Origin: Fulvimarina manganoxydans
GTDB lineage: Bacteria; Pseudomonadota; Alphaproteobacteria; Rhizobiales; Rhizobiaceae
NCBI RefSeq assembly: GCF_900176465.1
Contig: NZ_FWXR01000012.1
Location: 62,001-126,000 of the forward strand
Direction of reading: 5' to 3'
DNA length: 64,000 nucleotides
Below, one piece after another: positions 36,085 to 43,347 of this stretch (positions are counted from its first letter, which is position 1; each line of letters starts with the position of its first letter). Below the pieces are notes generated by a model that saw only the letters and a program-made list of their open reading frames with translations, did no database searches and was not told where the DNA came from. Position numbers and translations under genes: made by a program.

Positions 36085-36477
36085 ATGACCACACATGCGA
36101 TGAACGACTTCGCCAACGCCGTTCGGTCCGACGAGGCCATGGCTCGGGACCTGGCCGTGGCATTGGAAGGCCGAGAGGAAAGTGACGTTCCCGAGGTATT
36201 CACGACTTTCGCGCAGCAGCGCGGGTTCGAGGTGACCGCCGACGATGTCTTGGCCTTCCAGCAGTCGGCCGATGGCGACGGCGCCCTGAGCGACGACGAC
36301 CTTGCCGCGGTTTCGGGCGCAGGATTGCTGTTCGGTCCGCGCCCCAGTCTGACACAAATGCTGATGCCCGGCATCACGGGCGCCCTCGTAGGCGCTGTCA
36401 TGGGGGGCGTTGTCGGTACGACGACGGGAGCCGCCAGCGGTTTCCTGAACGGCATGGTGCCTGACGCCGACTCGTAA
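36085..36477 (+). CDS. Precursor peptide 5 with Nif11-type leader and glycine-zipper core
   Basis: A 130-residue peptide starting MTTHAMNDFANAVRSDEAMA, with AAGGAGA upstream. The leader ends LSDDDLAAVSGAG at residue 80. The core (about 50 residues) contains LLFGPRPSLTQ then GITGALVGAVMGGVVGTTTG followed by AASGFLNG. This GxxxG-rich hydrophobic run is of the kind found in membrane-inserting two-peptide bacteriocins. Confidence 0.8.
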   Translation: MTTHAMNDFANAVRSDEAMARDLAVALEGREESDVPEVFTTFAQQRGFEVTADDVLAFQQSADGDGALSDDDLAAVSGAGLLFGPRPSLTQMLMPGITGALVGAVMGGVVGTTTGAASGFLNGMVPDADS

Positions 36478-36557
36478 GCCTGCCTGCGAGCTCACGGCTG
36501 CCACCCAACAAACCGGCAACCGGACCGGTCCACGACGAACGAAATGGTGCGAACGAC

Positions 36558-36929
36558 ATGACGACTACCGCAATGCACGAATTCAAGACTGCCCTAAGCA
36601 ACGACGAAGCGATGACCGAAGCTCTGGCGGCTGCGACCGCCGGAAAGAGCGAAAGGGAGGCCATCGAGAGCCTGATCGACTTCGCACGCCTCAGGGGCTT
36701 CGCGTTCACGATGGAAGATATCGAAGCGGCAAGGCATACCGAAGCTGGGGAAGATCACCTTTCCGAGGCGGAGCTCGAAGCAGTCGCGGGGGGAAGTCTG
36801 TTCGGCGATATATTCGTCTGGACTGCCCGCGATATAGGCGAGTCCGCGATTTCGGACGCGAAGATGGCGGCCAATCTAGGCTACCAGGCAACGCTCATCC
36901 CCGGCACCTTGAAGCTTTTCGGCCTTTGA
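36558..36929 (+). CDS. Precursor peptide 6 with Nif11-type leader
   Basis: A 123-residue peptide (MTTTAMHEFKTALSNDEAMT; DFARLRGFAFTMEDIEA). The leader ends LSEAELEAVAGG at 79. The core has about 44 residues, SLFGDIFVWTARDIGESAIS and ending TLKLFGL. The start is an ATG in an ACGAACGACATG-like context without a strong Shine-Dalgarno. Confidence 0.78.
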   Translation: MTTTAMHEFKTALSNDEAMTEALAAATAGKSEREAIESLIDFARLRGFAFTMEDIEAARHTEAGEDHLSEAELEAVAGGSLFGDIFVWTARDIGESAISDAKMAANLGYQATLIPGTLKLFGL

Positions 36930-36973
36930 CGAACCGCCTTGCCACCCCTTGGAAACACAGGAGCATCGTATCG

Positions 36974-37186
36974 ATGAGCGAACACATTGCGAGTGTTTTT
37001 GCAGCCCCCGAAGAAGGCCGGTCTGAAAACCGAACCGCCGGCGCCGAGCCCACTGCGCAGGGACAGTCCGCAAAGAATGAAGGGCCTCTGTCCGACGAGC
37101 AGTTGGATACGGTCGCCGGCGGCCGCCCACTCTTCATTCCGCAAGACGCCTGGGATCGCGCCCTGGCGAACAAATCCAGGCGCTGA
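36974..37186 (+). CDS. Precursor peptide 7, short leader
   Basis: A 70-residue peptide. The Nif11 domain is gone; only a disordered N-terminus (MSEHIASVFAAPEEG) and the processing motif LSDEQLDTVAGG (39-50) remain. The predicted core is 20 residues, RPLFIPQDAWDRALANKSRR. ATG 36974 is chosen because CAGGAG lies upstream and matches the array's architecture; the open frame extends to 36926. Confidence 0.7.
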   Translation: MSEHIASVFAAPEEGRSENRTAGAEPTAQGQSAKNEGPLSDEQLDTVAGGRPLFIPQDAWDRALANKSRR

Positions 37187-37225
37187 GCGCCATTTTCCCT
37201 GAGCGATTAAGGGCAGAGACGTCCA

Positions 37226-37291
37226 ATGACCATGCAAGCAATGACCATTTTAGGTCGGCAAAGCTCGATATACTCAAAAGGTAGCGCTTAA
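37226..37291 (+). pseudogene. Eighth precursor start, truncated
   Basis: ATG 37226 opens a 21-codon frame reading MTMQAMTILGRQSS, whose first six residues resemble the array's MSMQAL/MTTHAM starts. It stops at TAA 37289 with no leader or cleavage motif. It is probably a decapitated array member at the island edge. Confidence 0.35.
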
Positions 37292-37377
37292 CTATTAAGA
37301 GTGTGCCCATTTCCCGCGCCTTGCTTTTTGATAAGATCATGAAGCCTCAGCAGCTCGATACAGGGATATGACCCCAC

Positions 37378-37737
37378 ATGGGCAGCGAGCTGGTTATCGG
37401 ATCCATGGAGGCTTCCGAGGTTTTGAAACCTTCTCAGAGCTACACGGCCCGTATGGTGGAAGCGATCAATGGAATGCTTCTCGATATGTACCCCGCTGTA
37501 GCCGGGAAGGATTACGAGTATCGTCGTAGGTGTTAGGAACAGAGTATTGTGAAGACGAAGACGGAAGGCCGATACGAGGGGTGACCTGAGGACACAAAGC
37601 GTAATGAAGTCATTGCTCGAATACGTCGAAACGGCATGAGCTACACCGATATTTAAAACAGTACGAAGGCTAGCCGTACGACGATTGCCAAGATCGCGAA
37701 GGGGATGAAAGCACGAATAGCACTAGAAAGCACATAG
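37378..37737 (+). pseudogene. Serine recombinase (resolvase) C-terminal pseudogene with three in-frame stops
   Basis: A single frame reads TARMVEAINGMLLDMYPAVA, GKDYEYRRR, stop, EQSIVKTKTEGRYEG, stop, PEDTKRNEVIARIRRNGMSY, TDI, stop, NSTKASRTTIAKIAKG. This is the end of a Tn3/Pin-type resolvase catalytic region plus its C-terminal helix-turn-helix. The stops are TAG 37534, TGA 37582 and TAA 37654. The last two fall where relatives have Arg (CGA) and Gln (CAA), and all three are consistent with C-to-T changes. The N-terminal catalytic Ser region is missing. Confidence 0.68.
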
Positions 37738-38116
37738 AAGCCCATAGACGGGCGCTTGTATAATCTTTCTTTTACTATGCAAAAGTTATATGCCGCTCTC
37801 TGTGCCTCTGCAGGACTATTAAGGAGGCGATACTGAATAAATACGGCAAACCCTTTCTTGGATCACAGCAGAGAGAGGCCGGTTCCCTCGATCTCTAAGA
37901 TCGTCCAAGCTGTCGTTATTATTGGCGCTTAAGCTCGCTGATCAGTTATTTTCTTAGATGCTGGCTCACACCTTGTAACGTCATAGACGACGTAATCATA
38001 GATATCGCCAACTTCAATCAAGCGGTCATGCTCGCTGAAGATAGCGATTGTGGAAGTTACTCCCAGCCTTCGTTTTAGCGGCACGATGAGTCTCATGTTT
38101 CCACTGATGGCAAATC
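37738..38116. other. AT-richer intergenic stretch
   Basis: About 380 bases without a convincing gene. A minus-strand 68-codon frame (37929-38135) starts inside the hairpin at 38117-38140 and has no family match. The lower GC suggests imported or decayed DNA. Confidence 0.3.
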
Positions 38117-38140
38117 CCGGGGCGGTGTTTGCCACCCCGG
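38117..38140 (-). terminator. Stem-loop downstream of the RTX-like gene
   Basis: CCGGGGCGG and CCACCCCGG pair with one mismatch around the loop TGTTTG. It lies 34 bases beyond the stop codon of the minus-strand gene 38174-39331. There is no T-run after it on the minus strand, so it is a probable rather than certain terminator. Confidence 0.4.
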
Positions 38141-38173
38141 TAGGAGGTTAGATAGTCATTTGCCGTGAGAGGA

Positions 38174-39331
38174 TTAGGCAAACTGTTCGTAGCTGATAAA
38201 CAGGCCATCTCCCAAAACCGACCCCACCAGATCGATTGTTTCGGAACTGTCCGCGAATAATACGAGGGTATCGTCACGCGACAGATTACCGCTTTCCAGC
38301 GCGGAAACCCAGAAAGATACGCCGGCGTCTTCCCCGGAACGTCCAAGCACGTTCTGGTACAGAAGGTCGACGAATGCCATGTTGTTTACATTTGTCCCGT
38401 ATCTATCCGCGAACTCAGAAGCAGCAATGATGCCATCAGCGATGTCTTCTTTGGACGTCCCATTGTCGATCTCACCTAGCCAGAAGGCAAGACCCTCAAC
38501 GTCCGGGGTGCGCCCGAAAGCCGACTGGTAGATTCGATAAACAAAGCCAGTGTTCTCCTCAGCACCAACATCCAGCAGCAAAATGCCGTCGCTGAAGCTC
38601 AGGCGCTCAACATTCACAAAGGTGTCAAACCCTTCAGAAGACTCGACGGTGGTCGCGTTTCCCAGCCCGCCAATCGTGATCGTGGCGCTCGCGTATTCGA
38701 CGTCTGTATTGAATTCGTCGATCCCTTCACCGCCGTCTACGGTATCATCTCCCATGCCAGGACTACCCGAGTCGTTCCCTCCCCCGGTATTGATGATGTC
38801 GTTGCCGTCGAGGCTTCTTATGCGGTTGGCCGATTCGTTACCGGTAATAACATCGTCGAATTGTGATCCACGTACACGCTCGATCGAAGTCATGGTTTCA
38901 GCGTTGCCAAAGCCATCGGTAGCGGTACCGGCAGCTAAATCGACAGTCACGCCGGCTGGGTCGAGAACAAAGTCGATCTCGTCCACCGCTTGCTCACTTC
39001 CGGTGTAAGTATCAGCGCCGTCATTTCCACGAAAGCGTGGCTGACCAAATTCTGTATGTATGAAGACGTCGTCGAAGGGTGTGCCGTAGAGACCTTCGAG
39101 GTTCTCAAAGGTGTCAACTTGGCCATCACCTTTCTCTACAGTCCCCAATGTGATCTGCCGTACCACGTCAGACGTATAATTTACCGTTATGCCTCTCGGG
39201 TTGTCATCATAGAAAATGACGTCGAAACCCTCCAGTCCGTTTATCGTATCGCTTCCGCCTGACGAGAAGAAATCGTCATCGTCAGCTGTACCGATGAGCG
39301 GATCGTTTCCTGCAGATCCTCTTACTTCCAC
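38174..39331 (-). CDS. RTX-like / DUF4214 domain protein, probably secreted
   Basis: A 385-residue acidic protein. The first ~230 residues carry repeated Gly-Asp-rich segments of the haemolysin-type calcium-binding kind (GSAGNDPLIGTADDDDFFSS, FRGNDGADTYTG, GNDIINTGGGNDSGSPGMGD), in a degenerate beta-roll spacing. The C-terminal ~120 residues match DUF4214 (VYRIYQSAFGRTPDVEGLAF; FVDLLYQNVLGRSGEDAGVS). No Sec signal peptide is present. That and the C-terminal features fit type I secretion, although no matching exporter is adjacent. The start is GTG 39331 with a strong GAAGGAGG five bases upstream. GC is lower than the flanks. Confidence 0.8.
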   Translation of the reverse strand: MEVRGSAGNDPLIGTADDDDFFSSGGSDTINGLEGFDVIFYDDNPRGITVNYTSDVVRQITLGTVEKGDGQVDTFENLEGLYGTPFDDVFIHTEFGQPRFRGNDGADTYTGSEQAVDEIDFVLDPAGVTVDLAAGTATDGFGNAETMTSIERVRGSQFDDVITGNESANRIRSLDGNDIINTGGGNDSGSPGMGDDTVDGGEGIDEFNTDVEYASATITIGGLGNATTVESSEGFDTFVNVERLSFSDGILLLDVGAEENTGFVYRIYQSAFGRTPDVEGLAFWLGEIDNGTSKEDIADGIIAASEFADRYGTNVNNMAFVDLLYQNVLGRSGEDAGVSFWVSALESGNLSRDDTLVLFADSSETIDLVGSVLGDGLFISYEQFA

Positions 39332-39532
39332 TTATGCCTCCTTCAGAAGTGCCCACCAAGACGAATACGAAGAGCGACCACTTTAAAATTTCCGCGCATC
39401 GAATCAAGCGGTCGTTACTCCACCAGAATCAATAAAAATTGGATTTTTATTGTCCATGCGCGCTTGATACTGCCATACGGAAACAAGACGAGCAATGTAC
39501 CCCTGGGTAATAATAATTCGTTATGAGCCCTT

Positions 39533-39604
39533 ACGGAAAGGGCTGAACGGTTCGGACGGCGATGGTTCCAGAAGGAGCCTAAACCTAGTCTGGAAGACCC
39601 GTGT
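39533..39604 (+). repeat. Diverged 72-base repeat, copy A
   Basis: It starts CGGAAAGGGCTGAACGGTTC and ends TCTGGAAGACCCGTGT. The minus strand at 57808-57880 starts CGGAAAGGGTTGAATGGTCG and ends TCTGGAAGAGCCATGT, with the same order of blocks between. The two copies are inverted relative to each other and flank the prophage. The origin is unknown; it may be an insertion-sequence end or a dispersed genomic repeat. Confidence 0.55.
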
Positions 39605-39968
39605 AGACTCCGACCAGCTGGGCGCAGCACAAGTGCGAGTACCGATGATACGAGACCGACCTAACAAGCGCAGAATGTAAATCTTTTGTCGCTGCCGCCG
39701 AAGCGATGCGGCATCGAATGTCGTTCGTGGTCCGTTGCAGGGGATGCGATCGAAAATCCGTAGTGCCGGCCTCAAACATCATAATGATGGAGGTAAAGCC
39801 GAACCGTCCCATCAATCGCGTATGATTCCATTGTCAGGAATGAGGGTCTGGGGAGACGAATCTCGCGATCGTAGAATGCTCTTGAAGCGTATTTCGATCG
39901 GATACAAATTGGATACAGGCTTCGAATGGAATAAAGAAAAGCCAACAAATACAATGACTTGATTTCAG

Positions 39969-39979
39969 TGGCGGAGAGG
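39969..39979 (-). other. Possible attachment-site core (tRNA-Ser 3' end)
   Basis: TGGCGGAGAGG on the plus strand is the complement of CCTCTCCGCCA, the acceptor end of many bacterial tRNA-Ser genes. No tRNA body adjoins it, so it resembles the orphan att core left at one end of a tRNA-integrated element. It lies 145 bases before the integrase start. The match is short and made from memory of tRNA-Ser sequences; it also forms a hairpin with TCCGCCA just downstream. Confidence 0.35.
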
Positions 39980-40124
39980 AAGTCCGCCAAACTGGCGTTT
40001 GCCTTTATCCGCTGCCGCCCTCTGCTGCCCCTAATATGCAGGACTTTCATTCCCCTTCTGTCTTTCGACGTCCATCGTCGTCCGCTAATATCCCCATCGC
40101 AAAGTGGGGAAGAAAGTGGGGAAA

Positions 40125-41288
40125 ATGGCAAGAGCCCTACACAAGCTGACAGAGAAGGGGACGGCCTCGACGAAGCTCAAGGTTGGGCGTCATTCCGATG
40201 GCGGCGGCCTATATCTGAATGTCGCGAAGGCCGGCACGAAGTCCTGGGTGTTTATGTGGACGGCGTCCGGCAAGCGTAGGGAAATGGGGCTTGGCTCATA
40301 CCCCGCCGTCTCGCTCGCAAAGGCGCGCCGGGCGGCGGCCGGTGCCAGAGAGGCGATTTCGGAAGATCGCGATCCTCTTTCCGAGCGCCAGAAGGAGGCA
40401 GAGCCATCATTCGCGGAATGCGTTGACCGCTTCCTGGCGTCGATGGAGAGCAGCTGGCGAAACGATAAGCATCGAGCGCAATGGCGCATGACGCTCACAA
40501 CCTATTGCGAGCCGATCCGTCGCAAGAGGGTATCGGAGATCGATACCAACGACGTGCTTTCTGTTTTGACGCCGATCTGGACAAGCAAACCGGAAACGGC
40601 ATCCCGGCTCCGTGGACGAATTGAACGGGTTTTGGACTATGCGAAAGTCAAAGGCTGGCGGTCCGGCGAGAACCCCGCTTTGTGGCGCGGCCATCTGAAG
40701 AACATCCTCCCTGCGCGCCAACGCCTATCGCGCGGCCATCACGCGGCAATGCCATACGACGCCGTCCCGTCCTTCATGAAACGCCTGCGCCAGTCGGAGG
40801 CGGTAGCCGCTCGCGCATTGGAGTTCACGATCCTCACGGCCGCGCGCTCTGGCGAAACTCGTGAAGCAGTCTGGGCGGAGATCGATTTCGACAACGCCAT
40901 ATGGTCGATCCCAGCCGTACGCATGAAAGCGGGTCGAGAGCACCGCGTGCCATTGACCAAGCCCGCATTGCAGATCCTTCAAAACCTTCATGACACTCGA
41001 ATTGGTGACTTGGTATTTCCCGGACAGAAGCGCGGCCGGCCGCTCAGTGTCATGGCAATGGATATGCTGCTTCGCCGCTTGAAGGTCGACGTGACTGTTC
41101 ACGGCTTTCGTTCGAGCTTTCGCGATTGGGCGGGAGAAGAAACGAGCTTTGCGCGGGAAGTCGCAGAGCAGGCGCTTGCTCATGCGGTCGGCGATGCTAC
41201 AGAGCGCGCATACCGCCGAGGAGATGCTTTGCAGAAAAGGCGGGAGCTTATGGAAGCGTGGACAGCATTCCTTATCGCTCAACCCTAA
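40125..41288 (+). CDS. Tyrosine-recombinase integrase (P4/CP4-57 type)
   Basis: A 387-residue integrase. The N-terminal DUF4102 arm-binding domain (GGGLYLNVAKAGTKSWVFMW, MGLGSYPAVSLAKAR) spans 1-85. A SAM-like core-binding domain lies at about 95-190 and the catalytic domain at 210-370. Visible catalytic residues are Arg in TAARSGETREAVW, His-x-x-Arg in HGFRSSFRDW, a later His in ALAHAVG and the Tyr nucleophile in ERAYRRGD. ATG 40125 matches the family start; GTG 40104 would add seven residues. It marks the left end of the prophage and reads into it. Confidence 0.9.
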   Translation: MARALHKLTEKGTASTKLKVGRHSDGGGLYLNVAKAGTKSWVFMWTASGKRREMGLGSYPAVSLAKARRAAAGAREAISEDRDPLSERQKEAEPSFAECVDRFLASMESSWRNDKHRAQWRMTLTTYCEPIRRKRVSEIDTNDVLSVLTPIWTSKPETASRLRGRIERVLDYAKVKGWRSGENPALWRGHLKNILPARQRLSRGHHAAMPYDAVPSFMKRLRQSEAVAARALEFTILTAARSGETREAVWAEIDFDNAIWSIPAVRMKAGREHRVPLTKPALQILQNLHDTRIGDLVFPGQKRGRPLSVMAMDMLLRRLKVDVTVHGFRSSFRDWAGEETSFAREVAEQALAHAVGDATERAYRRGDALQKRRELMEAWTAFLIAQP

Positions 41289-41482
41289 AGGTTCCGATCA
41301 GAAAAGTGGGAATAACTCTCAAGACTGGTGGATATCCTTCTCTGCCCACTGTTGGCCTCTTGTGTCCATGCAACGACATACCAATTCTCATAATGCGCAG
41401 GGATAGGCCGGCCAGCTGATAAGTCGAGTACGCCCTCGATTTCCCTGTGCTCCTGTTATGGCGCTATCGCGAGGCGTACGCG

Positions 41483-42799
41483 ATGATCAATTATCTTCCG
41501 CCCGATCGTATCGAACTCCATACCGCAGTTGGCGCGCTTATTCTGCACGACCATGCCGACGATATTTCTCGAAAGAAGATCACACGAGAAGAAGTGGTGA
41601 ATATCGCTTACGCCTATTTATTGCGAAATAGACTAAGCGTAGGGAATAAGGGCGAATTGAGCCAGTTTCAGGCTTATATCTCCAGCGCTGATTATGAATT
41701 TTCAACATCACATAAACCGGAGTTTGACGCCGCATTAGCGCGATGCGCCGAGATTGCAGAGTTGATGCAGAATGCTTTAAGGCGTCTACGTGACGCACTC
41801 TGCCGAGGCCAAGTCATTGCTCGTGCCTACGACGGCGCTGACGCCGTTCTGACCCCCGCTTATTGGCGCAGTCTATTCGCAGATATCGCAATCGCGACTG
41901 GTATCGCGGAGCTACCCTTGAATGGGCAAAGCCATTACAGCCGCTTCGTGTTCGATCGACACACGGTCGAGAAATGGATTGACGAAGTCGACAAGGGCGA
42001 CCTGAAAGAGGGGAACCACAAGAAGCAGAATCGATCAGCGAATACGACCACCCAGAGCATGCAATCTATGCCCTCCGCTCTTCCGCTAGATTTGGAGCCG
42101 TTCTGGGATGTTGATCAGGCCCTTATTTGGATTGCAACGCGTGACTTAGGTGCCGTGAAAGCAGGAAGCACACGTGAGCATTCTCCAGACACTTTTTTGC
42201 TTATCTGCGACAGCCGCAATCTTTTATTGCCTAAGGACAGTAGTTCAAAGCAGCTCCTAAATGCGCTTTCGGGAGGACTCTTGGAGGTGCGGGCCTTTGG
42301 AAAGAACGTGCCAGCCGCTGCCTTCGACCATGCGCATGTTAGCTTTCAAGGAGAACCAGATTATCGAGCGATTTTGCATGGAATCTGCCTTGAATCGGAG
42401 GATCGGCAAAAGGCTCACTTTGATCTTACCGCTTTTCGGATTTCCGCGAGAGACATCATGCGGATATGGCCAGCAATTAGCTCACAGCCAGTCAACGAAA
42501 TAAAAGCGCCTCTGGGCCAATTATCTCAGCCCGCACCTTCAGCATCTCTGGCGGAACGAAAGCAGAAGGAAAAGCAATTCAAGGCGGAATTCCGAAAGAA
42601 AATAGTCCGCTGGCAATCAAAAGAAGCAATTGAATCTCTCAGACCTACAGTCAAGCAGGCGGATGAATTAGGGTATCGATATGGTCTTTCTAGGGATACA
42701 GCGAGGTCCTTGTTGAAAGAGGTACAAGCTGAGTTCCCACAATATGACTGGGCCAAACCAGGGCGAAAATCTAGCTTAAAATCGGCTCTGCAGGCTTGA
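41483..42799 (+). CDS. Hypothetical protein at the prophage left end
   Basis: A 438-residue protein (ATG 41483; the frame opens at GTG 41447) that I do not recognise. The N-terminal 170 residues are mostly helical. The middle carries a polar low-complexity linker (KKQNRSANTTTQSMQSM). The C-terminus is Lys/Arg-rich and contains YRYGLSRDTARSLLKEVQAE, which could be a helix-turn-helix. GC is clearly lower than the replication genes after it, as for cargo genes placed beside integrases. Its position between integrase and excisionase is common for regulators or anti-phage cargo. Confidence 0.6.
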   Translation: MINYLPPDRIELHTAVGALILHDHADDISRKKITREEVVNIAYAYLLRNRLSVGNKGELSQFQAYISSADYEFSTSHKPEFDAALARCAEIAELMQNALRRLRDALCRGQVIARAYDGADAVLTPAYWRSLFADIAIATGIAELPLNGQSHYSRFVFDRHTVEKWIDEVDKGDLKEGNHKKQNRSANTTTQSMQSMPSALPLDLEPFWDVDQALIWIATRDLGAVKAGSTREHSPDTFLLICDSRNLLLPKDSSSKQLLNALSGGLLEVRAFGKNVPAAAFDHAHVSFQGEPDYRAILHGICLESEDRQKAHFDLTAFRISARDIMRIWPAISSQPVNEIKAPLGQLSQPAPSASLAERKQKEKQFKAEFRKKIVRWQSKEAIESLRPTVKQADELGYRYGLSRDTARSLLKEVQAEFPQYDWAKPGRKSSLKSALQA

Positions 42800-42853
42800 T
42801 ACTTAAATTGTGCGGAAATCGCGCGGTTAACGTGCGGAGAAAATCGGACCGCA

Positions 42854-42910
42854 TATAATGACCGCGTGAATTTCAAACCGCATCTTTCTTCGCGACACCA
42901 ACGGTTGGTG
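42854..42910 (+). promoter_or_regulatory. Promoter-like element and palindrome before the excisionase-like gene
   Basis: A perfect -10-like TATAAT lies at 42854-42859. Upstream are two similar GCGGA..ATCG blocks near 42812-42848. A perfect palindrome CACCAAC-G-GTTGGTG spans 42896-42910, 16 bases before the start codon at 42927, where a bound repressor would block expression. No canonical -35 is placed with confidence. Confidence 0.4.
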
Positions 42911-42926
42911 GCGAACGGAGAAAGAG

Positions 42927-43133
42927 ATGCGAAGTGAATCTGTATCGCGCGGTGCGCTCACGGTAGACGAGTTCTGCGCATGGGCTTCGATTGGTCGTTC
43001 CAAATTCTACAATGAAGTGAATGCAGGCCGCCTGCTTGTTCGCAAGCTTGGTCGAAAGTCTGTCGTTACCATGACTGATGCACAGGCGTGGCTCGACTCT
43101 CTGCCGGTCCTCGAAACGAGGGAGGCAGCGTAA
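42927..43133 (+). CDS. AlpA/excisionase-like helix-turn-helix protein
   Basis: A 68-residue MerR-like winged-helix protein (LTVDEFCAWASIGRSKFYNE, then GRLLVRKLGRKSVV and AQAWLDSLP). This is the layout of phage excisionases and AlpA-type activators. GGAGAAAGAG lies upstream. It starts the replication operon and probably controls excision or its expression. Confidence 0.75.
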   Translation: MRSESVSRGALTVDEFCAWASIGRSKFYNEVNAGRLLVRKLGRKSVVTMTDAQAWLDSLPVLETREAA

Positions 43134-43137
43134 TTAC

Positions 43138-43347
43138 ATGCACCTGAATAACGAAGCCCGGCGGCACGTGGCTGTGCCCACCGGGTCTCTGAATTCGTCG
43201 TTTGGCCGCGACGCTTCAGAAAATAGCCCTTCTCCCCTCGAACAGCAAGCCGCAGCGATCCGTCGCCGTGGTGATATTGGCGACGCCGTTGCCCGTTGCA
43301 TCGCCGAGCATGTCTCCGGCCGCATCCACGGGAGGGCAACCCGATGA
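43138..43347 (+). CDS. Small phage protein of unknown function
   Basis: A 69-residue hydrophilic protein (MHLNNEARRHVAVPTGSLNS, ending HVSGRIHGRATR). It begins a few bases after the excisionase-like stop and overlaps the next start by 4 bases (ATGA), which supports it as real. No recognised domain. Confidence 0.5.
   Translation: MHLNNEARRHVAVPTGSLNSSFGRDASENSPSPLEQQAAAIRRRGDIGDAVARCIAEHVSGRIHGRATR

Larger units (their letters stand above)
39332..40124. other. Intergenic region left of the prophage
   Basis: About 790 bases with no convincing gene. It holds the 72-base repeat at 39533-39604, shared in inverted orientation with 57.8 kb, and a short tRNA-Ser-like 3'-end match at 39969-39979. 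Several short frames on both strands match no family. Confidence 0.45.

Noticed and set aside
34203-37186. Reading the small peptides as nitrogen-fixation proteins because of the Nif11 name
   Set aside because: Nif11-type domains serve as RiPP leaders; the GG-type motifs and adjacent C39 exporter fit that role, and no nif genes are present.
37929-38135. 68-codon minus-strand frame after the RTX-like gene
   Set aside because: Its GTG start lies inside a stem-loop, there is no good ribosome site and no family match.
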